A stretch of 64,000 nt of DNA from Pseudomonas sp. MYb327 (GCF_040438925.1 NZ_CP159258.1:5665001-5729000), one strand, 5' to 3'. Counted from the first letter of the stretch, positions 18,128-27,922 are shown. Program-made: numbers and translations. The notes: generated by a model from the letters alone, not told the origin.

Positions 18128-19924
18128 ATGCCCGAGTACAAAGCTCCCCTGCGCGACATGCGCTTTCTGATCGACCAAGTCTTCGATTTTCACGGCAACT
18201 ACGCGGCGCTGGGTGCTACCGACGCTAGCCCGGACATGGTCAGTGCGATCCTCGAAGAAGGCGCGAAATTCTGTGAGAACGTTCTCGCCCCGCTGAACCG
18301 CAGCGGTGACGAAGAAGGCTGCCATTTCGACAACGGCGTAGTGACAACGCCTACAGGCTTTAAGCAGGCTTTCGCACAATATGTCGAGGGCGGCTGGCAT
18401 GGTCTGGCGGCGGATCCTGCATACGGTGGTCAGGGGCTGCCGAGCTCCCTGGGGCTGGTCATCAGTGAAATGGTCGGTTCCAGCAACACTTCCTGGGGCA
18501 TGTACCCGGGCCTTACCCACGGCGCCATGTCGGCGATCCACGCCCATGGCACCGAAGCGCAAAAACAGACTTACCTGAGCAAACTCACCGCTGGCCAATG
18601 GACCGGCACCATGTGCCTGACCGAAGCCCATTGCGGCACAGACCTGGGCATCATCAAGACCCGCGCTGTGCCTCAGGCTGATGGCAGTTACGCGATCTCC
18701 GGCAGCAAGATTTTCATCTCCGCCGGCGAGCACGACATGAGCGCCAACATCATTCACCTGGTACTGGCGAAACTGCCGGACGCACCGTCCGGGACCAAAG
18801 GCATTTCACTGTTTATCGTGCCCAAGTTCCTGCCCGATGCCGAGGGTGAGGCGGGTGAGCGCAATGGTGTTTCCTGCGGCTCGATCGAGCACAAAATGGG
18901 CATCAAGGCCTCGGCCACCTGCGTGCTGAACTTCGACGGAGCCAAGGGCTTTTTGATCGGCGAACCGAATAAAGGCCTCAACTGCATGTTCACCATGATG
19001 AACCACGCGCGCCTGGGTACCGGCATGCAGGGTTTGTGTCTGGGCGAGGCGAGTTTTCAGGGTGCGATCAAGTACGCCAACGACCGCTTGCAGATGCGTT
19101 CGCTGACCGGTCCTAAAGCCCCGGAAAAGGCCGCCGACCCGATCATCGTGCACCCGGATGTACGGCGGATGCTGTTGACCATGAAGGCCTTCAACGAAGG
19201 CAACCGCGCGCTGACTTACTTCACTGCGCAGTTGCTGGACGCTGCGCACCTGAGCGCAGATGAAGCGGCGCGCCAGAATGCCGAAGACTTGCTGGCGTTC
19301 CTGACACCAATCTGCAAAGCGTTCATGACCGAGACTGGCTTGGAAGTGACCAACCACGGCATGCAGGTGTTCGGTGGTCATGGCTTCATTCGTGAGTGGG
19401 GCATGGAGCAACTGGTGCGTGACTGCCGCATCGCGCCGATCTACGAAGGCACCAATGGCATTCAGGCGCTGGATCTGCTTGGGCGTAAAGTCCTCGGCAG
19501 TCAGGGCAAACTGCTGCGCGGCTTCACCAAAATCGTTCACAAGTTCTGTTTGTCGAACGCTGAACATCCACAGCTCGCCAGTTACGTGGCGCAGCTTAGT
19601 GAGTTGAATCAGCAATGGGGCGAATTGACGACCCGGGTCGGCATGGCGGCGATGAAGAATCCGGATGAAGTGGGCGCTGCGTCCGTCGATTACCTGATGT
19701 ACAGCGGATACATCATTCTTGGCTACTTGTGGTTGCGCATGGCGCTGGTGGCTCAGGCGCAGCTGGATTCTGGGGGCGGTGATGCCGATTTCTACACGGC
19801 AAAACTGGCTACCAGCGAGTTTTACTTCAAGCGGTTGCTGCCGCGTACTACCGCTCATCGGGCAGCAATCGAGGCGGGCAGCGATTGCCTGATGAAGCTG
19901 CCAGCGGAGTTGTTCGCGCTTTAG
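18128..19924 (+). CDS. FadE-type acyl-CoA dehydrogenase (second of three)
   Basis: 598 residues, close paralogue of the genes at 12413 and 20114. Same architecture: MPEYKAPLRDMRF leader, flavin motif TMCLTEAHCGTDLG (161-174), catalytic E440 in [16 protein letters not shown], extended C-terminal domain. I chose ATG 18128 because GGAG at 18117-18120 is seven bases away, while the in-frame ATG at 18122 is too close. It may be co-transcribed with the GGDEF gene 85 bp upstream, since no terminator separates them. Its substrate chain length cannot be read from sequence. By position it corresponds to P. aeruginosa PA0507, from memory. Confidence 0.92.
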   Translation: MPEYKAPLRDMRFLIDQVFDFHGNYAALGATDASPDMVSAILEEGAKFCENVLAPLNRSGDEEGCHFDNGVVTTPTGFKQAFAQYVEGGWHGLAADPAYGGQGLPSSLGLVISEMVGSSNTSWGMYPGLTHGAMSAIHAHGTEAQKQTYLSKLTAGQWTGTMCLTEAHCGTDLGIIKTRAVPQADGSYAISGSKIFISAGEHDMSANIIHLVLAKLPDAPSGTKGISLFIVPKFLPDAEGEAGERNGVSCGSIEHKMGIKASATCVLNFDGAKGFLIGEPNKGLNCMFTMMNHARLGTGMQGLCLGEASFQGAIKYANDRLQMRSLTGPKAPEKAADPIIVHPDVRRMLLTMKAFNEGNRALTYFTAQLLDAAHLSADEAARQNAEDLLAFLTPICKAFMTETGLEVTNHGMQVFGGHGFIREWGMEQLVRDCRIAPIYEGTNGIQALDLLGRKVLGSQGKLLRGFTKIVHKFCLSNAEHPQLASYVAQLSELNQQWGELTTRVGMAAMKNPDEVGAASVDYLMYSGYIILGYLWLRMALVAQAQLDSGGGDADFYTAKLATSEFYFKRLLPRTTAHRAAIEAGSDCLMKLPAELFAL

Positions 19925-19946
19925 GCTTTAAAAATGAATCACAAAG

Positions 19947-19972
19947 AAAGCCCGCGTAACTGCGGGCTTTTT
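19947..19972 (+). terminator. Intrinsic terminator
   Basis: AAAGCCCGC / GCGGGCTTT stem with a GTAACT loop and a T5 end, 22 bases after the stop of the second acyl-CoA dehydrogenase. Confidence 0.9.
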
Positions 19973-19986
19973 AATGACTCAATAGT

Positions 19987-20016
19987 CAGTGACCAAACAT
20001 TACAATACGGTCACTG
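19987..20016. promoter_or_regulatory. Inverted repeat upstream of the third fadE
   Basis: CAGTGACC, 14 bases, GGTCACTG: an exact 8-bp inverted repeat in the 189-bp spacer, about 100 bases before the start codon. It does not match the PsrA box. It may be an operator for an unidentified regulator. Confidence 0.4.
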
Positions 20017-20113
20017 GCTGACCCTATGTGTCGCAAAAGTTGTTGGGTTACACTCGGGCCCAACGAAAACACCATTCCTATGAATCACCTGTTTAGATCT
20101 TGCGAGGTTTGCC

Positions 20114-21892
20114 ATGGCTGACTACAAAGCGCCCCTGCGCGATATGCGCTTCGTCCTCAATGAAGTTTTCGAGGTCGCCAAACTCTGGGCCGAGTTGCCT
20201 GCACTGGCCGAGACTGTTGATGCGGAAACCGTCGAAGCCATTCTCGAAGAAGCCGGCAAGGTCACCAGCAAAAGCATCGCGCCCCTGAGCCGTGCGGCTG
20301 ACGAAGAAGGTTGCCACTGGGTGGACGGTGCCGTCACCACGCCGGCAGGTTTCCCACAGGCTTATCAGACTTACGCTGAAGGCGGTTGGGTCGGTGTCGG
20401 TGGCGATCCGACCTACGGCGGCATGGGCATGCCCAAAGCCGTCTCGGCTCAAGTCGAAGAAATGGTCAACTCCGCCAGCCTGTCGTTCGGTCTGTACCCG
20501 ATGCTGACCGCTGGTGCTTGCCTGTCGATCAATGCCCACGCCAGCGAAGAACTGAAAGCCGCGTACCTGCCGAACATGTACGCCGGTGTCTGGGCCGGTT
20601 CCATGTGCCTGACCGAGCCGCACGCTGGTACAGACCTGGGGATCATCCGCACCAAGGCCGAACCTCAGGCTGACGGTTCCTACAAGGTCAGCGGCACCAA
20701 GATCTTCATCACCGGTGGCGAGCACGACCTGACCGAGAACATTATTCACCTGGTGCTGGCCAAACTGCCGGACGCCCCGGCGGGGCCGAAGGGTATTTCA
20801 CTGTTCCTGGTGCCGAAGTTCATGGTCAATGCCGATGGCAGCCTGGGTGCGCGTAACCCGGCGAACTGCGGTTCGATCGAACACAAAATGGGCATCCAGG
20901 CATCCGCGACCTGCGTGATGAACTTCGACGAAGCCGTGGGTTATCTGGTTGGCGAGCCGAACAAAGGCCTGGCGGCGATGTTCACCATGATGAACTACGA
21001 GCGTCTGGGCGTCGGTATCCAGGGTCTGGCCACCGGCGAGCGCTCGTATCAGAACGCGGTTGAATATGCTCGCGATCGTCTTCAAAGCCGTTCGCCGACC
21101 GGCGCGCAGAACAAGGACAAAGTGGCCGACCCGATCATCGTCCACCCGGACGTGCGTCGCATGCTGCTGACCATGAAAGCTTCGAACGAAGGCGGCCGTG
21201 CCTTCTCGACTTACGTGGCCATGCAACTGGATACCGCCAAGTTCAGTGAAGACGCAACGACCCGCAAACGTGCGGAAGACCTTGTGGCGCTATTGACGCC
21301 TGTTGCCAAGGCATTCCTGACCGACCTGGGGCTGGAAACCACCGTGCACGGCCAGCAAGTGTTCGGCGGTCACGGTTACATTCGTGAGTGGGGCCAGGAA
21401 CAACTGGTGCGCGACGTGCGCATCACCCAGATCTACGAAGGCACCAACGGCATCCAGGCGCTGGATTTGGTGGGCCGCAAGATCGTCGGCACCGGTGGTG
21501 CGTTCTATAACCTGTTCGCCGACGAAATTCGTCATTTCACCGCCACTGCCAGTGCAGACCTGGCGGAGTTCACCAAGCCGCTGAACGATGCCGTCACCAC
21601 CCTCGACGAGCTGACTGCGTGGCTGTTGGATCGGGCGAAATCCAACCCGAACGAAATTGGCGCGGCGTCGGTCGAGTACCTGCAAGTATTCGGTTACACG
21701 GCTTACGCTTACATGTGGGCGCTGATGGCCAAAGCGGCTTTCGGCAAGGAAGCGCAGGACGAGTTCTACGCGAGCAAACTGGGCACGGCGCGGTTCTATT
21801 TCGCCCGCCTGCTGCCGCGAATTCACTCGTTGAGTGCGTCTGTTAAAGCCGGTAGCGAGTCGCTGTTCCTGCTGGATGCCGCGCAGTTCTGA
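20114..21892 (+). CDS. fadE2: FadE-type acyl-CoA dehydrogenase (third of three)
   Basis: 592 residues. Same extended ACAD layout: [13 protein letters not shown] leader, flavin motif SMCLTEPHAGTDLG (163-176), catalytic E442 in YEGTNGIQALDLVGRK. It differs from the two upstream copies at the substrate-facing stretch (SLSFGLYPMLTAGACLSINA instead of a WGMYPGL.HGAM type), which suggests a different chain-length range. By position it corresponds to P. aeruginosa FadE2 (PA0508), from memory; the symbol is given on that basis. It is separated from its neighbours by terminators, so it is its own transcription unit. Confidence 0.92.
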   Translation: MADYKAPLRDMRFVLNEVFEVAKLWAELPALAETVDAETVEAILEEAGKVTSKSIAPLSRAADEEGCHWVDGAVTTPAGFPQAYQTYAEGGWVGVGGDPTYGGMGMPKAVSAQVEEMVNSASLSFGLYPMLTAGACLSINAHASEELKAAYLPNMYAGVWAGSMCLTEPHAGTDLGIIRTKAEPQADGSYKVSGTKIFITGGEHDLTENIIHLVLAKLPDAPAGPKGISLFLVPKFMVNADGSLGARNPANCGSIEHKMGIQASATCVMNFDEAVGYLVGEPNKGLAAMFTMMNYERLGVGIQGLATGERSYQNAVEYARDRLQSRSPTGAQNKDKVADPIIVHPDVRRMLLTMKASNEGGRAFSTYVAMQLDTAKFSEDATTRKRAEDLVALLTPVAKAFLTDLGLETTVHGQQVFGGHGYIREWGQEQLVRDVRITQIYEGTNGIQALDLVGRKIVGTGGAFYNLFADEIRHFTATASADLAEFTKPLNDAVTTLDELTAWLLDRAKSNPNEIGAASVEYLQVFGYTAYAYMWALMAKAAFGKEAQDEFYASKLGTARFYFARLLPRIHSLSASVKAGSESLFLLDAAQF

Positions 21893-21899
21893 CAATGTA

Positions 21900-21929
21900 A
21901 CGTCATGTAAGCATTCTCTTACATGACGT
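21900..21929. repeat. 12-bp perfect inverted repeat
   Basis: ACGTCATGTAAG, six bases, CTTACATGACGT. It begins 8 bases after the fadE2 stop and has no T-run, so it is either a factor-dependent terminator, an mRNA stabiliser or a protein-binding palindrome. Confidence 0.6.
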
Positions 21930-22074
21930 GCTGCTGTTCTCCCATAGAAGCAGATTGGATCCACAGCTAATCTACTTCTCATGGACGTAGCGCAGGAAGC
22001 GCAAAGCAACAACACGGACACGTAGGATTCTGCCAGGACGGCGGAGCGAAATGGATGTCAGGGAAACAGTCTGC

Positions 22075-22101
22075 AAAGCCCCGCTTCGGCGGGGTTTTCT
22101 T
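22075..22101. terminator. Intrinsic terminator with UUCG loop
   Basis: CCCCGC-TTCG-GCGGGG followed by TTTTCTT on the plus strand and preceded by AAAG. It lies between fadE2 and the convergent lysR gene and may serve both. Confidence 0.85.
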
Positions 22102-22119
22102 ATGCCTGTGAAAAAGTAT

Positions 22120-23049
22120 TCAGCTCAGCCCATCCAATGCCAGCGTGCTGTTCAAGCGTTCATCCGGCCGATTCAGCACTTCCTCCAGCAATGTCTGCAA
22201 CAACGCCAGTGATGCCTGCTGCCGTTGCACATCGCGACACACCAATCCTACTTTCAACGGCACCCGCGGTTCACTCAGGGGTTTCCACAGCAGATCCTTA
22301 TTGCCATGGGCCTTTTGCGAGCGCCCCGGTAGCACGGTCGCCAGCCGCGTGTGCGGCAAACTGTCGAGAATCCCGGCCATGTTGTTTAGTTCGGCCTGGA
22401 CCTGCGGCCGTCGTCCCAGATTGGCCAGTTGTGCCTGCCAGATCTGCCGTACCTGAAACTCTTCTCCCAACAGCAACATCGGCAACTCGGCAGCCTGGCT
22501 CATGGACACTTTCTTGAATTCCCGCAGTGGATGGTCCGCCGGGATGACAAGCGTGAGTTCATCTTCGTACAACATCACGCCATGCAGTCCCGGTTGCCGG
22601 GGCGGCAGGTAGCTGATGCCGATATCCAGTGAGCCATTAAGCAGTCGCCGTTCGATCTCCAGGCCCGTCAATTCATAGATTTGCACCACCAGATGTGGTT
22701 GCGCCTTGCGCACCCGTTCGAGCATCTGCGGCACCAGGCTGGTATGCACCGTTTGCAAAACACCGATGGCCAGTGTGCGCAGTGCTTGCCCCTTGAAATT
22801 ACCCAGTGCCTCGCACGCTCGCTGCAAGCCATCGAGCAAGGGCAGGGCGTGGTTGTACAGCGTGTGCGCCGCCAACGTCGGTAACAGGCGTTTACTGCTG
22901 CGTTCAAACAAACTCACATCGAGGTTTTGTTCGAGCTGGCGGATCTGCTGGGACAGCGCGGGTTGCGAGATGGAAAGTCGCTCCGCAGCGCGGCCGACAT
23001 GACCTTCTTCATACACCGCGACGAAATAACGCAGTTGCTTGAAATCCAT
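22120..23049 (-). CDS. LysR family transcriptional regulator
   Basis: 309 residues. N-terminal winged HTH (MDFKQLRYFVAVYEEGHVGR to about residue 60) with the usual LSISQPALSQQIRQLE recognition region, then a periplasmic-binding-like effector domain (about 90-295). The effector region resembles the CynR/BenM type (LRTLAIGVLQT, DIGISYLPP). It is divergent from the aminotransferase gene, and a palindrome overlaps its start codon, so it probably controls that gene and itself. The inducer cannot be read from sequence. Confidence 0.88.
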   Translation of the reverse strand: MDFKQLRYFVAVYEEGHVGRAAERLSISQPALSQQIRQLEQNLDVSLFERSSKRLLPTLAAHTLYNHALPLLDGLQRACEALGNFKGQALRTLAIGVLQTVHTSLVPQMLERVRKAQPHLVVQIYELTGLEIERRLLNGSLDIGISYLPPRQPGLHGVMLYEDELTLVIPADHPLREFKKVSMSQAAELPMLLLGEEFQVRQIWQAQLANLGRRPQVQAELNNMAGILDSLPHTRLATVLPGRSQKAHGNKDLLWKPLSEPRVPLKVGLVCRDVQRQQASLALLQTLLEEVLNRPDERLNSTLALDGLS

Positions 23050-23062
23050 AAGTAATGCTTAT
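23048..23062. promoter_or_regulatory. Candidate LysR-type operator (T-N11-A)
   Basis: ATAAG-TAATG-CTTAT, a 5+5 palindrome with the T-N11-A form, overlapping the lysR start codon. A shorter related palindrome, TAAG-G-CTTA, is at 23125-23133, about 85 bases before the aminotransferase start. Confidence 0.5.
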
Positions 23063-23218
23063 CGAAAATGCTCGGAAATCGAAATGGCTCAACGCCGTGT
23101 CAGCGCCTAGTCTAACCGCATTCATAAGGCTTACAGGGCCACAGAACGCGATGAGTACCGTTTGTTTCGATGGTGTTTACATAGGGAAGGCAAAAAACCT
23201 CAATCGAGGGTTGAGCGC

Positions 23219-24502
23219 ATGAATCTGTTCAACCTGCGTCGTCATTCACCGAGTCTGGATGATCTGGTGGAGGATGCTTACTTTCCATCCAGGGACGACA
23301 ACTTCTCAAGCGAGTGTCTGATGCCCAGTGTCGAACGGCCGAAACAGGTTTTTGTCCGCGGCCAGGGCTCATGGTTATGGGACAGCGACGACCGCGCCTA
23401 TCTGGATTTCTCTCAGGGTGGCGGGGCAAACAGCCTTGGCCACAGCCCCAAGGTGCTTGTCGACGCCATGGCGATGCAGGCCCAGTCGTTGATCAATCCC
23501 GGATTTGGCCTGCATAACCGCGGATTGCTCAACCTCGCCGAGCGCTTGTGCATCAGTACGGGCAGTGATCAGGCGTATTTGCTCAACACGGGAAGCGAAG
23601 CCTGCGAAGCGGCGATCAAACTGGCGCGAAAATGGGGCCAACAACATCGCGGTGGCGCTTCACGGATCATCGTCGCCAACAATGGCTGTCACGGTCGTAG
23701 TCTGGGGACGATTTCTGCGTCGGACAGTTCGACGCTGACCAACCGATTCGAGCCGCAACTTCCAGGCTTCAGCCATGTGCCGTTCAACGATCTTCCGGCG
23801 TTGCACGCGGCGGTGGATGAGAGGACCGTTGCGATCATGCTCGAACCGATCCAGAGCGATGCCGGGGTGATTCCGGCTGCGGCGCATTACCTCAAAGGCG
23901 TCGAGCGTCTGTGCCGTGATCTGGGCATTCTGCTGATCTTCGACGAAGTGCAAACCGGCATCGGCCGATGCGGCACCTTGCTTGCAGAACAGTCCTACGG
24001 TGTGCGCGCAGATATCGTCGTGCTCGGCAAAGGGCTGGGCGGTGGTGTGCCGTTGGCGGCATTGCTCGCTCGGGGCAACGCCTGCTGTTTCGCCACGGGC
24101 GAAATGACCGGTACTCATCACGGCAATGCTCTGATGACGGCAGCAGGCCTGGCTGTACTCGACAGCGTGCAGGACAAGGGATTTGTCGAGCATGTCGAGG
24201 AAATCTCCCAGCACCTGCGCGAAGGCTTACAGCGTTTGTCCCATCGCTATAGCCACGGTGAGTTGCGCGGTCAAGGGCTACTGTGGGGGCTGACGCTGTC
24301 CGACGATTCGGCTGATGCCGTGGTCAAAGCGGCTTTGTATGAAGGCCTGTTGCTCAACGCTCCACAGCCCGACTGCCTGCGCTTCACTCCGGCATTGACC
24401 GTCAGCAAAGCCAACATCGACGAAATGCTGCTGCGCCTTGCCCGCGCCTTCTCCCGTGTGCGCACCGCGCAATTGCAGTGTCGCAAAGGGATTGCCGTCT
24501 GA
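23219..24502 (+). CDS. Class III PLP-dependent aminotransferase
   Basis: 427 residues. Acetylornithine/4-aminobutyrate aminotransferase family: LLNTGSEACEAAIKLARKWG (121-140) contacts PLP phosphate, FDEVQTGIGRCG (241-252) holds the ring aspartate, and K271 in VLGKGLGGGVPL forms the Schiff base. It transfers an omega-amino group to 2-oxoglutarate or a related keto acid; substrate unknown. As I recall P. aeruginosa has a similar unassigned class III aminotransferase gene (PA0530). The ATG at 23219 has GAGGG upstream, so the open frame from 23162 is not used. It is divergent from lysR, which probably regulates it. Confidence 0.88.
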   Translation: MNLFNLRRHSPSLDDLVEDAYFPSRDDNFSSECLMPSVERPKQVFVRGQGSWLWDSDDRAYLDFSQGGGANSLGHSPKVLVDAMAMQAQSLINPGFGLHNRGLLNLAERLCISTGSDQAYLLNTGSEACEAAIKLARKWGQQHRGGASRIIVANNGCHGRSLGTISASDSSTLTNRFEPQLPGFSHVPFNDLPALHAAVDERTVAIMLEPIQSDAGVIPAAAHYLKGVERLCRDLGILLIFDEVQTGIGRCGTLLAEQSYGVRADIVVLGKGLGGGVPLAALLARGNACCFATGEMTGTHHGNALMTAAGLAVLDSVQDKGFVEHVEEISQHLREGLQRLSHRYSHGELRGQGLLWGLTLSDDSADAVVKAALYEGLLLNAPQPDCLRFTPALTVSKANIDEMLLRLARAFSRVRTAQLQCRKGIAV

Positions 24503-24551
24503 TCAGATGCGCCCTACACAAATTCCGGAACCGTCTCGCGGTATAACGCGT

Positions 24552-24590
24552 CGCCCCATGCTTGACTCTTTTGGCGTGGGGCGTTTTTTT
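24552..24590 (+). terminator. Intrinsic terminator
   Basis: CGCCCCATGC / GGCGTGGGGCG stem (one G-T pair) followed by T7, downstream of the aminotransferase. Confidence 0.85.
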
Positions 24591-24709
24591 GTCCGCGAAT
24601 GCACCGTGATGATGCGGTGGCCGAAAGAATCGATAGTGAACCCTGACCAACGGCACAGGTCGATTGCTTGTAAGGCTCGCACGAGCCGACTTCAAACAGG
24701 AGCTGCCCC

Positions 24710-24868
24710 ATGGATTTCATTCGCATCATCATCGCTATTCTGTTGCCGCCGCTGGGAGTGTTTTTGCAGGTGGGGTTTGGCGGGGCGTTCTGGCTGAATA
24801 TTTTGCTGACGCTGTGCGGTTACATTCCGGGGATCGTGCATGCGGTGTACATCATTGCCAAGCGCTGA
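24710..24868 (+). CDS. Pmp3/YqaE family small membrane protein
   Basis: 52 residues: almost entirely two hydrophobic helices (FIRIIIAILLPPLGVFLQ and FWLNILLTLCGYIPGIVHA) with the family signature LLPPLGVFL and the GYIPGIVHA end. Pmp3/YqaE proteins are stress-related proteolipids of the cytoplasmic membrane, found from bacteria to yeast. The ATG at 24710 has CAGGAG upstream. It stands alone between a terminator and a REP pair. Confidence 0.92.
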   Translation: MDFIRIIIAILLPPLGVFLQVGFGGAFWLNILLTLCGYIPGIVHAVYIIAKR

Positions 24869-24898
24869 GTTTTGCGGCGCCGGATAGACTGGGATCCC

Positions 24899-24959
24899 TG
24901 GCAAGCCGGCTCCTACAGGGGCATCACCGTTTTGTAGGAGCTGGATTGCCAGCGATTGG
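24899..24959. repeat. REP pair
   Basis: TGGCAAGCCGGCTCCTACA and inverted TTGTAGGAGCTGGATTGCCA. It lies between the convergent yqaE-like and pqqH genes. Confidence 0.85.
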
Positions 24960-24975
24960 AAACTCCACCGAATAC

Positions 24976-26802
24976 TCAGTCGGCATTCACCATCACCCGC
25001 CGATAAAACAACCACTCCTGCTCCAGCGCATGGGCTTGATTGCCAGCCTTGCGGAAGCCATGACGTTCGTCAGCGTAGTAGTGCGCTTCGACCAGAATGC
25101 CGTTGTTTTGAAGGGCCTCGACCATGTCGCGGGTCTGTTGCGGCACGACCACGGCGTCCAGTTCCCCTTGAAAGAAGATCACCGGCACGCTGATGTTGTT
25201 CGCGTGCAGTAGTGGCGTTCGCGCGGCATAACGCTCGGCATCCAATACCGGATCGCCGATCAGCCAATCCAGGTAGTCGGCCTCGAACTTGTGAGTCGCC
25301 CGACCCAGCGCAACAGGGTCGCTGACCCCATAAAGACTGGCACCGGCGCGGAAGACCTTATGGAACGCCAGTGCGCAAAGCGTGGTGTAACCGCCGGCGC
25401 TGCCACCGCGAATGAACGCTTTATCGCCGTCTATCAAGCCACGCTCGGAGAGGTGGCTGACCACCGCGCAAGCGTCTTCGACATCGACATCGCCCCAGCT
25501 CAAATGCAGGGCCTGGCGATAGTCCCGGCCATAGCCGCTGCTACCGCGATAGTTGAGGTCAGCGACGGCGAAACCCCGTTGCGCCCAGTATTGGATGCGC
25601 GGGTCGAGCATTGGATAACAGGCCGATGTCGGGCCGCCGTGGATGAACACCACCAATGGCGGTTTCGACTCGCCAGTCATCGCGGGATAAAAGAAACCAT
25701 GTGCTTCACCCGAGCCACTTGGATAGCGCAGGGTTTGCGGGCGGCTGATCTGTTCGGCGGGCAATGGCGCCACGCCGCCGGCCAGCACCTTGACCTTTCG
25801 GGTCGCACGATCAATGGCGATGACGGCCGATGAACTGATCGGCGACGCGGCGATGCAATAAATGCATTGCTCATCCAGGGCGAGATGGCGGAAACGACTG
25901 TAGTTGCCGGTGAACTCTTCGTTCGAAGCGCCGCACAGGCCCAATCGGCCGAAACCGTCCTGCGTCCAACTGGCCAGATAACTGCCGTCGCTCACGGGCA
26001 ACCAGGTGCAACCACCAAGCTGCCAGGGCGCGGGGCCGTGGTCGGCGGCGGCGCTTGGCAATGGGCTCAGACCTTTTTCGGACTCCGCCCACGGCTGCCA
26101 AAAACCGGCGCGATCCGTCAGGCAAAACAAGCGGCCGCTGTCATTAAACCGAGGTTGCTGCAGAGATTCCTGAACGCCATCGCCGGCCACGCAACGGGGA
26201 GGGGCAAAGCCGCCATCGTCACGGCGTTCGGCAACCATCAAACGGGTCGCAGTCCATGGTTGGTGCGGGCGACTCCATTCGATCCAGGCCAAGCGGCGGG
26301 CATCCGGACTCAACGTCGGTGCCGCGTAAAAGTCCGCACCTTCAGCCAGTAAATGACGCCTGCCATCAGCCTTATCGATCGCCACCAAACGATGTTGATT
26401 GCGGTTTTCCTCGACCGCCAGAACCTGACCATTGGAAAACTGCAAATCGCCGTAACGGCACCGCCCAGAAGTCAGCACCTCGGGCGCGTCGCCTTGCAGC
26501 GATTGGCGATACAGCTGCTGGTCTGTCTCGTTGACGAAAACCACCCCGTCATCGGTCAGACAAAACGCCCCACCGCCATATTCGTACACCCGACTGCGCA
26601 CACTGAAGCCTGGTGGGGTCAGGCAATTCGCCACGCCTTCACGCCAATGCCAGAGGCGGCAAGCGCCATCCTCCGGGCGGTACTCATTCCAGATCAGTCC
26701 ATTTGTGCCGGCCTGCAACTCGGCAAAGTCGATGCCGGCCGCGACGGCTTTGGCGGCGCTGAAGGGTTCAGATTTTAGCGATGAGTCGTGAGTTTCGTTC
26801 AT
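24976..26802 (-). CDS. pqqH: PqqH, prolyl-oligopeptidase family (S9) protein of the PQQ operon
   Basis: 608 residues. The N-terminal half (about 30-350) is a beta-propeller of WD-like repeats; the C-terminal half is an alpha/beta hydrolase with catalytic S468 (GGSAGGY), D549 (GELDAVV) and H581 (DERHGF). The start lies inside pqqE (35-base overlap), so it is the last gene of the operon. In P. aeruginosa the equivalent gene is called pqqH; it is not essential for PQQ synthesis as I recall, and may help process PqqA or its fragments. No signal peptide is seen, so it acts in the cytoplasm. Confidence 0.9.
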   Translation of the reverse strand: MNETHDSSLKSEPFSAAKAVAAGIDFAELQAGTNGLIWNEYRPEDGACRLWHWREGVANCLTPPGFSVRSRVYEYGGGAFCLTDDGVVFVNETDQQLYRQSLQGDAPEVLTSGRCRYGDLQFSNGQVLAVEENRNQHRLVAIDKADGRRHLLAEGADFYAAPTLSPDARRLAWIEWSRPHQPWTATRLMVAERRDDGGFAPPRCVAGDGVQESLQQPRFNDSGRLFCLTDRAGFWQPWAESEKGLSPLPSAAADHGPAPWQLGGCTWLPVSDGSYLASWTQDGFGRLGLCGASNEEFTGNYSRFRHLALDEQCIYCIAASPISSSAVIAIDRATRKVKVLAGGVAPLPAEQISRPQTLRYPSGSGEAHGFFYPAMTGESKPPLVVFIHGGPTSACYPMLDPRIQYWAQRGFAVADLNYRGSSGYGRDYRQALHLSWGDVDVEDACAVVSHLSERGLIDGDKAFIRGGSAGGYTTLCALAFHKVFRAGASLYGVSDPVALGRATHKFEADYLDWLIGDPVLDAERYAARTPLLHANNISVPVIFFQGELDAVVVPQQTRDMVEALQNNGILVEAHYYADERHGFRKAGNQAHALEQEWLFYRRVMVNAD

Positions 26803-27922
26803 TGCGAAAGGCCAATTGTTCGATGGTCTGGGTCGCGTGCTCGGCTTCTTCGCGGGCCTTGAGGATCACGCCGTGATGATGCGACTTGCTGCACACCGGG
26901 TCGGCATTGCTCGCATCACCCGTGAGCATGAACGCCTGGCAGCGACAGCCGCCGAAGTCTTTTTCCTTCTCGTCGCAGGAGCGGCACGGTTCGGGCATCC
27001 AGTCGTAGCCACGAAAGCGGTTGAAGCCGAAGGAGTCGTACCAGATGTGCTGCATGCTGTGGTCGCGCACATTGGGAAACTGCACCGGCAACTGTCGGGC
27101 GCCGTGACACGGCAGCGCGGTTCCGTCTGGCGTGACTGTCAGAAAAATACTCCCCCAGCCGTTCATACAGGCTTTCGGACGCTCTTCGTAATAATCCGGC
27201 GTGACGAAAATCAACTTGCACGGATGCCCTTCAGCTTCGAGTTTGGCGCGATATTCATTGGTGATGCGTTCGGCACGCACCAGTTGCTCTTTGGTCGGCA
27301 ATAGCCCGACTCGATTGAGCTGCGCCCAGCCATAGAACTGGCAGGTGGCGAGTTCGACGAAGTCGGCTTCAAGGGCAATGCACAGCTCGATAATGCGGTC
27401 GATCTTGTCGATGTTGTGCCGATGGGTCACGAAGTTCAGCACCATCGGATAGCCGTGGGCTTTCACCGCACGGGCCATTTCCAGTTTCTGCGCGAAAGCC
27501 TTTTTCGAGCCGGCCAGCAGGTTGTTTACCTGCTCGTCGCTGGCCTGGAAACTGATCTGGATGTGATCGAGTCCCGCCTTCTTGAAATCGCTGATTTTCT
27601 GCTCGGTGAGGCCAATGCCGGAGGTGATCAGGTTGGTGTAGAAACCCAGTTTGCGCGCTTCCAGAATCAGCTCGGCGAGATCCTGGCGCACCAGTGGTTC
27701 GCCACCGGAAAAGCCCAGCTGCGCCGCGCCCATCTCCCGCGCTTCGCGAAACACCTTGATCCACTGTTCGGTGCTGAGCTCTTTGCCTTGCTCGGCGAAG
27801 TCCAGTGGGTTGGAGCAATAAGGGCATTGGAGCGGGCAGCGGTAGGTCAGCTCGGCGAGCAGCCACAGCGGCAGGCCGATTTCCGGTTTGGGCGGTAACT
27901 TGTCTGACGCGTGATCAGGCAA
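26768..27922 (-). CDS. pqqE: PqqA peptide cyclase (radical SAM/SPASM)
   Basis: 384 residues from a TTG start. It links Glu and Tyr side chains of PqqA. The SAM cluster cysteines are C29, C33 and C36 ([11 protein letters not shown]); the C-terminal SPASM region supplies further cysteines ([29 protein letters not shown]). No ATG is available in frame near the conserved [12 protein letters not shown] start; the TTG at 27920-27922 overlaps the end of pqqD, which fits translational coupling. The much longer open frame upstream is the shadow of pqqD. Confidence 0.93.
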   Translation of the reverse strand: MPDHASDKLPPKPEIGLPLWLLAELTYRCPLQCPYCSNPLDFAEQGKELSTEQWIKVFREAREMGAAQLGFSGGEPLVRQDLAELILEARKLGFYTNLITSGIGLTEQKISDFKKAGLDHIQISFQASDEQVNNLLAGSKKAFAQKLEMARAVKAHGYPMVLNFVTHRHNIDKIDRIIELCIALEADFVELATCQFYGWAQLNRVGLLPTKEQLVRAERITNEYRAKLEAEGHPCKLIFVTPDYYEERPKACMNGWGSIFLTVTPDGTALPCHGARQLPVQFPNVRDHSMQHIWYDSFGFNRFRGYDWMPEPCRSCDEKEKDFGGCRCQAFMLTGDASNADPVCSKSHHHGVILKAREEAEHATQTIEQLAFRNERNSRLIAKI

